A stretch of 64,000 nucleotides of DNA from Roseiarcus sp963813195 (GCA_963813195.1 CAWEYC010000016.1:168523-232522), one strand, 5' to 3'; positions 36,770-46,352 are shown, counted from the first letter of the stretch. Numbers and translations are program-made. Notes: generated by a model from the sequence alone, not told the origin.

Positions 36770-38254
36770 TTAGTCCGACTCCTCGAACGAGGACCGGATG
36801 ACCCTCTCCTCGGACAGTTCGGCGCGCGTCAGATCGGCGACGATGACGCCATCGCGGAAAATGTAGACGCGATCGCAGTTCTCGAGCTCGTCGGTTTCGG
36901 TCGTGTACCATAGAAAGGTGCGCCCGGCCCGTGCCTCCTCGCGGATGAGGTCGTAAACCTCGAGCTTGGTGCCAATGTCGACTCCCCGCATTGGATTGTC
37001 CATCAGGATGATGCGCGCGTCAGAGCCCAGCGCACGCGCGAACAGAGCTTTCTGCTGATTGCCGCCCGAGAGCGAGAGGATATTGTTGCGCATGTCGGGG
37101 GTGCGGATTCCGATCTTGGCGCGCCACAAATCGGCCATGGCCTCCTCGCGGCGGCGTGAGATAAGCAGGCCTCGACGAAGCGCGCCGATTGAGCGCACGC
37201 TGATGTTCTCGTCGATCGACCATTGTGGGAAGACGCCGTCGGACTGCCGATCGCCAGCGACCAGAGCCACAGGCGCCGTGACGTTGAAGCCCGGCTTCCG
37301 GTGGTTCGCCGCGAAGAAAATGTCAAGCAACAGATCCGTTTGGCCGTGCCCGGCGAGGCCGGCGAGCCCAACGACTTCGCCCTCGTGCGCAGTCAGTTTC
37401 GCGTCGCCGTGCTGATCTTCCGGACGCGCACTCACGCGAACCGGCGTCCGGACGCGCTCGACGCTTGCGCGCTCGACGCTGGCCTTGTCCTTGCGTGGCG
37501 CGCGGCCGCCCATCTCGGCCACCAATCTATTGCGATCAAAGGCCGCCGCGTGGTCGACGGCGACCGCCTTGCCATCGCGCATCACCACGATGCGGTCGCT
37601 GTTGTCGAGGATTTCGCCAAGCAGATGCGAGACGAGGATGCAGCTTAGGCCGCCAGCGACGGCACGACGCATGAAGGCAACCAACTGCCCAGCGGTATGC
37701 GCGTCGAGCGAGGACGTGGGCTCGTCGAGAATCACCAGGCGCACGGGCTCATCCGTCACTGTGAAGGCGCGCGCTACCTCGACCATCTGGCGCCGGCCAA
37801 GCGACAGATCCTGCACAAGGTCGGGGCCGCGAATTCCATGCCTGGGAAAAATCGCATCGAGCATTTCGACAATCAGCGTCCCGGCTTTTCGCCGCCAGTT
37901 GAAACCGCGTAGGGCGGGGTGGAATACGCGAGCGTTCTCAGCCACCGTGAGATTCGCGCAGAGCGAGAGCTCCTGGAAAACGCAACGAACGCCCAGTCCC
38001 TTGGCTCGCCGCGTAGAATAGCTCCGCTGCTCTTCGCCGCCGATGACGATCCGCCCCTGTCCAGGTGCGATCGTCCCGGCAAGCACTTGCATCAGCGTAG
38101 ATTTGCCGGCGCCGTTGTGGCCGACGAGACCAACACATTCGCCATGCTCGACGCTGAAATCGACACCGTCGAGCGCTCGGACGGCGCCGAAATGCTTTTC
38201 AACACCTTCCAATTCAACAATTTGCGCGCCTTCCGCCACCATGAAATCCGTCAC
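36770..38254 (-). CDS. CUT2 ABC transporter ATP-binding protein, importer 3
   Basis: 494 residues, two ABC domains. Domain 1: GHNGAGKSTLMQVLAG, DLSLGRRQMVEVARAF, LVILDEPTSSLD. Domain 2: GLAGHGQTDLLLDIF, LSGGNQQKALFARAL, and ILMDNPMRGVD with Asn for the catalytic Glu. A short duplicated RASVERASVER sits in the inter-domain linker. The start may be GTG 38254 or ATG 38242. It shares the domain-2 deviation with importer 1, so the two are related. Confidence 0.9.
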   Translation of the reverse strand: MTDFMVAEGAQIVELEGVEKHFGAVRALDGVDFSVEHGECVGLVGHNGAGKSTLMQVLAGTIAPGQGRIVIGGEEQRSYSTRRAKGLGVRCVFQELSLCANLTVAENARVFHPALRGFNWRRKAGTLIVEMLDAIFPRHGIRGPDLVQDLSLGRRQMVEVARAFTVTDEPVRLVILDEPTSSLDAHTAGQLVAFMRRAVAGGLSCILVSHLLGEILDNSDRIVVMRDGKAVAVDHAAAFDRNRLVAEMGGRAPRKDKASVERASVERVRTPVRVSARPEDQHGDAKLTAHEGEVVGLAGLAGHGQTDLLLDIFFAANHRKPGFNVTAPVALVAGDRQSDGVFPQWSIDENISVRSIGALRRGLLISRRREEAMADLWRAKIGIRTPDMRNNILSLSGGNQQKALFARALGSDARIILMDNPMRGVDIGTKLEVYDLIREEARAGRTFLWYTTETDELENCDRVYIFRDGVIVADLTRAELSEERVIRSSFEESD

Positions 38255-38340
38255 TCACTGACAACAAGAACAGCCAACCAAAGTTGATTTGTCTGACCGT
38301 TAAGATGGTCTTGATTGGCTCAATTTGGGTAGGCTCTATG

Positions 38341-38387
38341 CCGGAAGGTCGTGCCCCGCGACCAGCTTGGCCGCGAGGCACTTCCGG
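38341..38387 (-). other. Stem-loop between binding-protein and ATPase genes of importer 3
   Basis: An imperfect inverted repeat pairs CCGGAA-GTGCC-CGCG with CGCG-GGCAC-TTCCGG around a short loop, in the 238-bp gap of the operon. No T-run follows. In ABC operons such hairpins after the binding-protein gene commonly stabilise its mRNA or partly terminate, raising binding-protein yield. The fold is inferred by eye. The rest of 38255-38492 shows nothing. Confidence 0.5.
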
Positions 38388-38492
38388 AAGCTGCCTTGCT
38401 CCAGCGTCGGGATTCGGAATTCAACGAGCTGACACATCCGAACTCGCGCGTTCGAAGCAAATCGAGGTTCGAGCCTCTCTCGCGGGCAATCG

Positions 38493-39587
38493 TTATTTGC
38501 CGACTCCGGCAATCGCCTTGATCACATCGTCCTGGGTGTATTCGATATTCGCGACGCTTCCGACCGGGGTGCTTTTGACCACGTCGTCGAGATGCGCGGG
38601 ATCGATCACCATGAGCGGCATGGTCAGGTCGTGAGGGACGTCCTTACGGCCGCTCAGAATCTGTTGAGCAACCCAAAACGCAAAGGTGGCCATGCCGGGC
38701 GCCTGGGCGCCTGACCACGTATCATACCCGTTAAGATTGCGCTGCTGCAGCCACCATGCAAGTTCGTCCTGCCGGTTGCCCATCATAATGATCGGCACTT
38801 TGCGTCCGGCGGCCTTGAACGCTTCGGCAGCTCCATAGCCGTCTCCACCTTGGTCAACGACGCCGACAATTTCGGGCAGCGAGGGAAGCACGGTCGCGAC
38901 TGCCTTCTGCGCCGTCGTCTGATCCCAACTTCCCGTCACCGCGCTCACGACCTTGAGATTGGGATGATTTTTCAGCTCCGCCTCAATACCTTCATGAATC
39001 GCGACATCGATACTCGTGCCGGCGAGACCACGGATCTCAATGAGGTTGCCGCCGTCCGGCAGGCGCTTTGCAAGCTGCCGGACTTCCTCGGCGCCATTTT
39101 CATGGAGATTGGTTGTGACGCGCCACGCACAAGGTTCGGTCACGAAGCCGTCAAAGGAGACGACAACGATTCCGGCATCGCACGCCGCCTTAACGGCGCC
39201 GTTCAGCGCTGTCGGCGAGGCAGCATTGACGACAATGGCGTCATACCCCTGCAGCGTCAGATTCTGAATCTGCGCCGCCTGAGCCGCCGCATCCGAACTC
39301 GCAGCGGTGAAGGCGTTAGCCGCCGCCACGATCTTGTCGGCCACCGCTTTTTTGCCAATCTTGTCCCAACTTGCGAGCATCGCCTGACGCCAGGAATTGC
39401 CGGCGTAGTTGTTGGACAAAGCTATCTTCTTGTCAGATGTCCCCGCTTGTGCGCCGGCATTCAACATGGCAAGCGCCAACGCCAGAGAATACACAGCAGT
39501 AGCTCTGATCGTCCTCGTTCCCAGCGTGACAGACACGCCTTTCCGGCAACGCTTTCCCGGCGACAATTGTGCAGTCGACTTTGTCAT
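38493..39587 (-). CDS. CUT2 ABC transporter substrate-binding protein, importer 3
   Basis: 364 residues. The long n-region is followed by AVYSLALALAMLNAGAQA as export signal. The mature protein starts near GTSDKKIALSNNYAGNSWRQ, with VVNAASPTALNGAVKAACDA and GVVDQGGDGYGAAEAFKAA as ligand-loop regions. GGGAGG eight bases before the ATG supports the start. First gene of the importer-3 operon under the GntR-2-type site at 39696. Confidence 0.9.
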   Translation of the reverse strand: MTKSTAQLSPGKRCRKGVSVTLGTRTIRATAVYSLALALAMLNAGAQAGTSDKKIALSNNYAGNSWRQAMLASWDKIGKKAVADKIVAAANAFTAASSDAAAQAAQIQNLTLQGYDAIVVNAASPTALNGAVKAACDAGIVVVSFDGFVTEPCAWRVTTNLHENGAEEVRQLAKRLPDGGNLIEIRGLAGTSIDVAIHEGIEAELKNHPNLKVVSAVTGSWDQTTAQKAVATVLPSLPEIVGVVDQGGDGYGAAEAFKAAGRKVPIIMMGNRQDELAWWLQQRNLNGYDTWSGAQAPGMATFAFWVAQQILSGRKDVPHDLTMPLMVIDPAHLDDVVKSTPVGSVANIEYTQDDVIKAIAGVGK

Positions 39588-39695
39588 TTCGCTTCCTCCC
39601 TTGGTTTTAGCGGCGACACGGCCATTTCCGCCCGCATTCAGCCGGTTGTTGACCCGCCCGCTCGGAGGGGCAGCCGCATCTCCTTGACGTATTAT

Positions 39696-39708
39696 GTAAT
39701 ACCATATG
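39696..39708. promoter_or_regulatory. GntR-2 operator candidate, site 3 (GTAATACCATATG)
   Basis: Exact 13-base copy of the site at 30755, 109 bases before the importer-3 binding-protein gene. The similar distance to the start codon at both importers supports a shared regulator. Confidence 0.65.
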
Positions 39709-39789
39709 ATAAAGATCAGTCAACGGATAACCCTTTCTCGCGCAGGGGAATCGCTTCAGATCAACGGCGAGGCTTGGCGGATCGGGTGT

Positions 39790-39860
39790 GAAGCGGCTCC
39801 ACATGTTGACCCCACGCAATCCAATTTTTTCAGAGCCTTAGCGCGCCGATCGGCGTCGAA
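39790..39860 (-). repeat. Short dispersed repeat, partner at 61438-61510
   Basis: The reverse complement reads CGCCGATCGGCGCGCTAAG, then CTCTGA-AAATTGGATTG-TGGGG-ATGTGGAGC. The same order of blocks occurs on the plus strand near 61441. Two copies in 64 kb with flanks that differ suggest a small interspersed element or remnants of one mobile element. 39709-39950 otherwise contains no gene. Confidence 0.45.
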
Positions 39861-39950
39861 ACCGCGTGCCGAATTACAAGTGCGGCCGGTTTCACAGGCG
39901 ACAGCGCCATCAGAGATACTGGGTCAGCAAAGCCGCATTGGCTCGATCGG

Positions 39951-42900
39951 CTATGGTCCGCGGTCCGCGGTTCGTTGTTGCTCCACGACAGCCCGCGAAG
40001 CGCGAGTGGGCGCCAGCCGTCCGCTGATCCAATGACTGAATCGGTCGAGGTAGAGGTACACGATCGGAGTCGTGTACAGCGTTAGAAATTGTGAGACGAG
40101 AAGGCCGCCGACGATCGCTATTCCGAGCGGCCGGCGCAGGTCCGAGCCGGCGCCTTGCTCGATCGCCAGCGGCAGGCCAGCGACGATCGCGCACATGGTC
40201 GTCATCATGATCGGCCGAAAACGAAGCAGGCACGCCTCGTGGATGGCGTCGTAGGGGCTTCGGCCTTTCTGCCGCTCCGCTTCCAGCGCGAAGTCGATCA
40301 TCATGATCGCGTTCTTCTTCACGATGCCGATCAGAAGGATAATGCCGATGAACGCGATCAGCGTCAGGTCGTAGTGGAACAACATCAGCGCCAAGAGCGC
40401 GCCGACGCCGGCGGAAGGCAGAGCGGACAGGATCGTGATCGGGTGAATGAAGCTTTCATAAAGCATCCCGAGCACCACGTAGATGACGAGAATGGCCGCC
40501 AGGATCAAAACCGGCGTCGTGGCGAGCGACGCCTCGTAGGCCTGCGCCGTGCCTTGAAAGGAGCCCCGCAAGGTGGCGGGCAGGTGAAGCTCTCCGTCGA
40601 GCGCCGAAATCGCGTCGACCGCTTCGCTCAACGCCGCACCGGGCGCCAGATTGAACGACAGTGTCACCGAGGGAAAAACGCCCTCATGATTGACGGTCAG
40701 CGGCACGACCTGATGGGTGTAATGCGCGAATGACGCTAACGGAACCTGCGCCCCGCTGGTCGAAGCGGCATAGATTGTCGACAGGTCGGCAGAGCCGATC
40801 TGAAACTTCGGTTGTACTTCCAGGATGACCCGCGGCTGCTGCGTCGTCGTATAGATCGTAGCGATCTCTTCTTGCCCGAACGCGGCGTAGAGTGCTGCAT
40901 CGACCGCGGCGGGCGTAACGCCGAGAGTGGAGGCGGCTTGCCGGTCGACTGCGACGGTAATCTGCCTGGAGGCGATGAGCTGATCGGATGCAACATCGGT
41001 CAGAAACTTCATGGCTTCCATTTTCGCAAGCAGAATCGGGGCCCAGTGATCCAATTCGTCCGCGTTCGTGTCGGTCAGCGTGTATTGATACTGCGCCTGC
41101 TCCAGTCTCCCGCCGATCGTTACGTCCTGCCCGGCCTGCATGTAGTACTTGACGCCGATCACTTGCGCGAGTTTGGGCCGCAGCCGCTGCATCACCTCCT
41201 CAATCGGCGGCCGTTGCCCGAACGGCTTGAGCTGGATGAACATGCGCGCAGTGCTCTCGCTCGGATTGCCGCCAGTCGCGCCGACAAAGCCGACTACGCC
41301 CGACACCGCCGAATCCCCCGTGATGATATGCGAAAGCTGTTGTTCCTTCCGCGCCATCGCGTCGAACGAGATATCTTCGCGCGCTTGGGCGTAGCCAAAG
41401 ATGAATCCGGAATCCTGCTCCGGAAGAAAGCCTTTCGGAATGACGACATACAGATATGCGGTCAACAGCATGAGCGCGATCGTGCTGAGCAGCGTGATCA
41501 GCTGATGGCGGAACGCCCATCGCAGGCCGCGGTCATATTCGGTCAGCATCCGATCGAAGAACGTCTCGAAGGCGCGGCTGATCCGGCCGGGCGGGCGATC
41601 GCGCTCACGCGCCAGAAGCAGAGAGGACATCATCGGTGTGAGCGTCAGCGCGATAAAGCCGGAGGCGACCACGGCGATGCTGGTGGTGATGGCGAATTCG
41701 CGGAACAGACGGCCGACGATGCCGCCCATGAACAAAAGCGGAATAAACACGGCGATCAGCGAAGTGGTCATGGATATGATTGTGAAGCCGATCTGGCCGG
41801 CGCCCTTGATCGCCGCCTCGATCGCCGGCTCGCCAGCCTCGATATAGCGGACGATATTTTCGATCATCACGATCGCATCATCGACCACGAAGCCGATCGC
41901 GATCGTCAGCGCCATCATCGACAGATTATCGATACTGTAGTCGAAAAAATACATGACGCCGAAGGTTCCTACCAGCGCCAGCGGGATGGTCACGCTGGGT
42001 GTGATCGTCGCCCAAGGGCGGCGCAGGAACGCAAAGATAATCAGCACCACGAGAAGGATCGTCAGAATGAGCGTGAACTGCACGTCGGAAACCGACGCGC
42101 GGATCGACTGTGAGCGGTCGCTGACGAGATCGACGTGCACCGAAGGCGGGATCGATTTCAACAATTGTGGCAATTCGGCCTTGATCAGATCAACCAGCTG
42201 TACGGTATTGGCGCCGGGCGCTCGCTCGATCAGCAGCAATTCCGAAGGATACTTGTCACGGTCGAACCAGGCGCCTGCGCGGACATTGGTCGAGGAATTG
42301 ACGACGTCGCCGATATCGCCGACCGTGATCGGCGCGCCATTCTGGTAAGCGATGATTACTTGGCGGAGCTGGCGCGGATCGAACAGTTGATCATTGGTCT
42401 GAATGGCCAATTCCTGGTGCGGCCCCTCCAGGTTGCCTTTCGGCGCTTCGAGCGTTTCATTGCTGAGCGCGGTCTGCACCTGCGTCATACTGACGCCGTG
42501 CGCGGCCAACGCTTGGGGGTTGACCTGCACCGTAATGGCCGGCAGTTGCTCGCCGGCGATCAGCACTTGCCCGACGCCGGGAATGGTCGACAGCGATTGG
42601 CCCAGGATCACGTTCGCATATTGGTCGAGCTGGTAAAACGGAATGGCGTCGGAACTGACCGCATAGATAAGGATCGGCCGCTCGGCCGGATTGGTCTTGC
42701 GGTAAGTGGGCGGCGTCGGCAGGTTCTTCGGCAGAACGCCGCCCGCGGCATTGATGGCCTGCTGTACGTCCGAGGCCGCGCTGTCGATGTTGCGGCCTAG
42801 ATCGAACTGCAACGTTATGCTAGTCGACCCCAGTCCGCTGCTCGAGGTCATCTGCGATAGACCCTGGATGGTGGTGAATTGGTCTTCCAGCGGCGTGGCG

Positions 42901-43088
42901 ACGGTGTCCGCCATGACCTGCGGGCTGGCGCCGGGTAATTGCGCGGTCACTACGATGGTTGGAAATTCAACGTTCGGCAGCGCCGCAACCGGCAGAAGTT
43001 CGTAGCCGACGAGCCCAAAGACAAAGATGGCGGCCATGAGCAGGGTCGTGGCGATCGGGCGACGAATAAAGATTTCCGAAACGTTCAT
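39951..43088 (-). CDS. RND family efflux pump, inner-membrane transporter (HAE1/MdtBC-like)
   Basis: 1045 residues, full length, with twelve expected transmembrane helices and two large periplasmic loops. MNVSEIFIRRPIATTLLMAA is the typical N-terminus. The proton-relay pair is Asp-Asp in AIGFVVDDAIVMIENIVR, and the second-half counterpart region is GIILLIGIVKKNAIMMIDFA. It works with the adaptor encoded immediately upstream (4-bp overlap) and an outer-membrane channel not present here. Substrates are probably hydrophobic drugs or detergents. No regulator is adjacent. Confidence 0.93.
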   Translation of the reverse strand: MNVSEIFIRRPIATTLLMAAIFVFGLVGYELLPVAALPNVEFPTIVVTAQLPGASPQVMADTVATPLEDQFTTIQGLSQMTSSSGLGSTSITLQFDLGRNIDSAASDVQQAINAAGGVLPKNLPTPPTYRKTNPAERPILIYAVSSDAIPFYQLDQYANVILGQSLSTIPGVGQVLIAGEQLPAITVQVNPQALAAHGVSMTQVQTALSNETLEAPKGNLEGPHQELAIQTNDQLFDPRQLRQVIIAYQNGAPITVGDIGDVVNSSTNVRAGAWFDRDKYPSELLLIERAPGANTVQLVDLIKAELPQLLKSIPPSVHVDLVSDRSQSIRASVSDVQFTLILTILLVVLIIFAFLRRPWATITPSVTIPLALVGTFGVMYFFDYSIDNLSMMALTIAIGFVVDDAIVMIENIVRYIEAGEPAIEAAIKGAGQIGFTIISMTTSLIAVFIPLLFMGGIVGRLFREFAITTSIAVVASGFIALTLTPMMSSLLLARERDRPPGRISRAFETFFDRMLTEYDRGLRWAFRHQLITLLSTIALMLLTAYLYVVIPKGFLPEQDSGFIFGYAQAREDISFDAMARKEQQLSHIITGDSAVSGVVGFVGATGGNPSESTARMFIQLKPFGQRPPIEEVMQRLRPKLAQVIGVKYYMQAGQDVTIGGRLEQAQYQYTLTDTNADELDHWAPILLAKMEAMKFLTDVASDQLIASRQITVAVDRQAASTLGVTPAAVDAALYAAFGQEEIATIYTTTQQPRVILEVQPKFQIGSADLSTIYAASTSGAQVPLASFAHYTHQVVPLTVNHEGVFPSVTLSFNLAPGAALSEAVDAISALDGELHLPATLRGSFQGTAQAYEASLATTPVLILAAILVIYVVLGMLYESFIHPITILSALPSAGVGALLALMLFHYDLTLIAFIGIILLIGIVKKNAIMMIDFALEAERQKGRSPYDAIHEACLLRFRPIMMTTMCAIVAGLPLAIEQGAGSDLRRPLGIAIVGGLLVSQFLTLYTTPIVYLYLDRFSHWISGRLAPTRASRAVVEQQRTADRGP

Positions 43089-44380
43089 CGTGACGCGACG
43101 CTCGCTTCAGTCGTCTTTACCACATTGACCCTGACGCCGTTGGCAAGTCGGTACTGGCCGTCGACCACGACCTTCTCGCCCCCCTCGATCCCCTTTTCGA
43201 TCACGTCGATTCCGTGCTGTTGCGCCGCCACCTCCACATCGACTCGGTGGACTGTCCGGTCGGCCCCGATCACGTAGACATAGGAGCCGCTCGGGCCGAC
43301 CATCACGGCTTGCGCCGGCACGCTCACCACGTTCCGCCGCATCGCGACGATGAGTTCGACGCGCACGAACTCGCCGGGCCAGAGCGCCTCGTCGTCGTTG
43401 GCGAAGGTCGCTTGCATGGCAATGGTGCCGGTGGCTGGATTGATCTGATTGTCGACGACCGCGAGCTTGCCCTTGGCGATCAAGTTTCCGGCTTGCGAAT
43501 AAGCGTCGACCTCGAGCGGGCCGGCGGCCTGGCTCTTCTTGACTTCGTCGAACAGCGTCTGTGGGACGGGAAAGTTCACATAGATCGGTTTCATTTGGCT
43601 GATCGAAACCAGTTCGCCGCTCTGATTGGCGCCGGTTGCAGTTGCTGCGGTTGTTGGGGTTGTCGTTGTTGGGGTTGTCGTTGTTGGGGTTGTTGTCGTG
43701 GCGCCGGTGGTAGCCGTGGCAGCGCTGCTCGTGCTGCTCGTGCTTTGGACGGGGCTCACTGGGCCGACAATGTTGCCGAGTTCGATCAGCAGGATGCCGG
43801 CGCGACCGTCGATCGGCGATTTGATCTGGCAGTATCCAAGATTGATCTGGGCGGTGTCGACATTCGCCTGATCGAGCGCCGCCGTTTCTTTATCCTGCTC
43901 GACGATGAAAACCTGATCCTGATAGGTTTGCATGGCGATCGAGTCCTCGTGCGCCAAATTCTGATAGCGTTTGAGGTCCGTTTGCGCCTCGGCGAGCGCC
44001 GCCTGATCGCGGGCCAACTGCGCTTTCTCCTGGTCAAGCGCCGCCTGGTAGGGCCGCGGATCGATGAGGAACAGATTTTGGCCTTTTTTGACGTCCTGGC
44101 CGGGTTCGAACTCGATTTTCACGATCGGTCCGCTGGCCTGCGCCTGAATGGCGACAGAGTCCGTCGACTGCACGGCGCCGATGGTGTTGATGAGGTTCGG
44201 CACGTCTCGACGAGTGGCGCCGGCGGCGGTCACAGGGATCGCCGTTTGCCCGCCCCCTCGGTCGCCGCCCGGCGAGGTCTGGCCGCCCAGTTGCCCGATA
44301 CCGACGGCGATAGCACTGACGACGGTAAGGCCGAGGATGATGCCGAAGCGCCGGCGCCGATTGTGGCCATCGTATATCAT
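43085..44380 (-). CDS. RND efflux periplasmic adaptor (HlyD/MFP family) with Thr/Pro tandem repeat
   Basis: About 431 residues. A single N-terminal anchor (GIILGLTVVSAIAVGIG) is followed by the lipoyl and coiled-coil hairpin region (GQNLFLIDPRPYQAALDQEK) and a beta-barrel (VEVDAYSQ, EFVRVEL). Start 44380 (MIYDGHNRRRR) puts the anchor at residues 13-29. Between GNIVGPVSP and ISQMKPIYVNF lies an unusual insert of ~45 residues, rich in Thr and Pro, encoded by tandem repeats around 43626-43740. The stop overlaps the RND gene start. Confidence 0.9.
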   Translation of the reverse strand: MIYDGHNRRRRFGIILGLTVVSAIAVGIGQLGGQTSPGGDRGGGQTAIPVTAAGATRRDVPNLINTIGAVQSTDSVAIQAQASGPIVKIEFEPGQDVKKGQNLFLIDPRPYQAALDQEKAQLARDQAALAEAQTDLKRYQNLAHEDSIAMQTYQDQVFIVEQDKETAALDQANVDTAQINLGYCQIKSPIDGRAGILLIELGNIVGPVSPVQSTSSTSSAATATTGATTTTPTTTTPTTTTPTTAATATGANQSGELVSISQMKPIYVNFPVPQTLFDEVKKSQAAGPLEVDAYSQAGNLIAKGKLAVVDNQINPATGTIAMQATFANDDEALWPGEFVRVELIVAMRRNVVSVPAQAVMVGPSGSYVYVIGADRTVHRVDVEVAAQQHGIDVIEKGIEGGEKVVVDGQYRLANGVRVNVVKTTEASVASR

Positions 44381-44671
44381 GGCGTCCCAGCCTCCGACAT
44401 ATGCTGCACGACATCGTCGCACTGCATCGGCGAGCGTACGCACACGGCTCAGTCCGGCATATTGTCTTGGCAGGTGACAGCTATAGACCTTTAGGCCGCG
44501 GCGCTCAACTTGAAACGCCATTGTTTCGAGGCGGTTCCGCATGAAGAGCCGTAGCTTGGAGGTTCACGCGGAGTTGAATGACGACAAACTCGCAATCAGC
44601 GCCGCGATCGAGGGGAGTCTGAGAGTTTTGAAAATTGGCGCGGGGGATAGCGCGAACGGCGTGGTCGTGAT

Positions 44672-45202
44672 TCAAGCTCCGGATGTGTCGACGATACCGC
44701 CGACCGAAATGCCGCCGAAGCCGACGCCGTGATAGCCCAGCTCGCGCCCGATGAAACGGGTGCGCGTTCCCTGGCCTGTGGCCAGTTGATAGGCGAGCGA
44801 CATTTGCAGGGCCGTTTCGACAAAGTCGGATCCAGAGCCCGTGAAGACAATGCGATCGAGGTCGGCGGGCGCGATGGCGACAAGCCGCTCCGCGAAATCG
44901 AGCGTGCGCAATTGGCGCTCGACCGCCTCGACGATCTGTCGACGCCCGTGCCCCGCATTGACGCACCAGAGTCCAGCTGTGCCGTCGCAAACGGACCTGC
45001 CGTCGGCGGAAGTGTAGTACATGCCCTCGGTCGATACGAGCATGCACGGCGAAGCCTTGAACTGGCGATTGGCCGTGAACGGCTTCCAGAAATTATCGAG
45101 TTTGGGGGCGTTGGAACGCGGACGCGCGGTGGCGTCGAGGGTTATCGGGATCTCATTGAGAAGAGCGAACAGGGCGATATGGGAGAGCCTCGATCGGGAC
45201 AT
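44672..45202 (-). pseudogene. Omega-amino acid/beta-alanine-pyruvate aminotransferase fragment
   Basis: N-terminal ~175 residues of a class III aminotransferase: APKLDNFWKPFTANRQFK, ADGRSVCDGTAGLWCVNAGH, GYHGVGFGGISVGGIV. A block between LDFA and ERLVAIAP is deleted, the catalytic Lys region is absent, and the frame ends soon after GGIV. 44381-44671 has no recognisable gene. Confidence 0.8.
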
Positions 45203-45230
45203 TCGCCCGATCAAGGCGCTCCTCAGATTC

Positions 45231-45911
45231 TTACGCGGCGGTGCGCGCTGCGAGCCGATCAAGGGTCGGAAGCAGCTCCGATGGGTCAGGGCGCTTAGTA
45301 TAGTCCGGACTGACTTCGGCGTAGGCGATGACGCCGTCCGCGCCGATGACGAACCGGGCCGGCATCGGCAGGGTCCAGGAGGAATCGTCGTTGACGAGCG
45401 CCAGGTCGTTTTTGAATACGTTCTTGTATAGATCGATCAGGTAAGCAGGGAATGAGAAGCGCAGACCGAAGGCGGCGGAAATCTCGCCGCCGGGATCGCT
45501 CAGGATTGGGAAGCTAAGATCGTGCTGGCGAATCGCTTTGCGGCTGTTGGCGGCGTTCTGGGGCGAGATCGCTACGAGGCTCGCACTGCGCGCCACGATT
45601 TCGGAAAGGGCTCCTTGCAGAGCTTTGAGATCAAGATTGCAATAGGGGCACCATGCGCCGCGATAGAATGTCAGAACGATCGGACCGCGCGCCAAGAGAT
45701 CTGCTGAACTGACAACACGCCCGTCGGGATCTTTCAGCGCGAAGCTTGGCGCCACGTCGCCGACCTTCTTTGCGCGATCCGCTTGGCCTGAGTCGATCAA
45801 TTCGTTGGTGGCCCGATGGATCGTGTCCACGATTGAACGCGGTGCATTGAAGGGAGGCTCGCCCGATTCGAACTGGGTTCTAAAGGCGTCAAGTTGGTCT
45901 TGTAGCGACAT
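45231..45911 (-). CDS. Peroxiredoxin (AhpC/TSA-like family)
   Basis: 226 residues. The thioredoxin-fold active site is TFYRGAWCPYCNLDL, where the first Cys is the peroxidatic one, and AISPQ and PILSDPGG follow in family order. Start 45911 (MSLQDQLDAF) is used. It reduces peroxides with an unspecified thiol donor. Neighbours (monooxygenase, SDR, TetR) suggest an electrophile or oxidative-stress group regulated together. Confidence 0.88.
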   Translation of the reverse strand: MSLQDQLDAFRTQFESGEPPFNAPRSIVDTIHRATNELIDSGQADRAKKVGDVAPSFALKDPDGRVVSSADLLARGPIVLTFYRGAWCPYCNLDLKALQGALSEIVARSASLVAISPQNAANSRKAIRQHDLSFPILSDPGGEISAAFGLRFSFPAYLIDLYKNVFKNDLALVNDDSSWTLPMPARFVIGADGVIAYAEVSPDYTKRPDPSELLPTLDRLAARTAA

Positions 45912-45978
45912 GATCGATTCCTTTGCTTGGTGGTTAGTTCGAAGGACGGAATGAGCGAGGTTCGAATTCTCGCCGCGC

Positions 45979-46281
45979 TCAGGAAGGAAGCTTGTCCGCC
46001 AGAACATTGGCGCTGCGGATCAAGGGAGCGGTCGCGAAGAGTTCTTCCGAACGAGCGTGAAGGGCCTCAGCGATTCTGCCCGTTAGATGCGCCTGTCGTC
46101 CGGCCTCCTCGTTGAAGGCGTCGAAGACAGCAAAGGTGTGCGTGTCGAAGCGCACCGCGAACCACGCGGTGGTGCCCGGCTCCGCGGCGACGAGGCTTTG
46201 GGCGCCGGTCAGGAAAGCGGCAACCTCCTCCTCCTTGCCGGGCTTCGCCTTAAGTTCGGCGAACAAAGAAAAACGGGTCAT
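45979..46281 (-). CDS. Antibiotic biosynthesis monooxygenase (ABM) domain protein
   Basis: 100-residue ferredoxin-like ABM protein: SLFAELKAKPGKEEEVAAFL, EPGTTAWFAVRFD, FAVFDAFNEEAGRQAH. It probably acts as a small quinol or aldehyde-modifying monooxygenase, or only as a binding protein; the family is functionally loose. AGGAGAA precedes the ATG. Confidence 0.85.
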   Translation of the reverse strand: MTRFSLFAELKAKPGKEEEVAAFLTGAQSLVAAEPGTTAWFAVRFDTHTFAVFDAFNEEAGRQAHLTGRIAEALHARSEELFATAPLIRSANVLADKLPS

Positions 46282-46352
46282 CTTGGGTTCTCCTGATTTG
46301 AAAGCGGATGAGAGCTTTGAAAGACGTGCGGCGTGCGCGCCAGAGGGCCGCG

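Noticed and set aside
43620..43760. CRISPR or other spaced repeat array
   Set aside because: Units are directly adjacent, short and in phase with codons of the adaptor gene. No CRISPR array was seen anywhere in the window.
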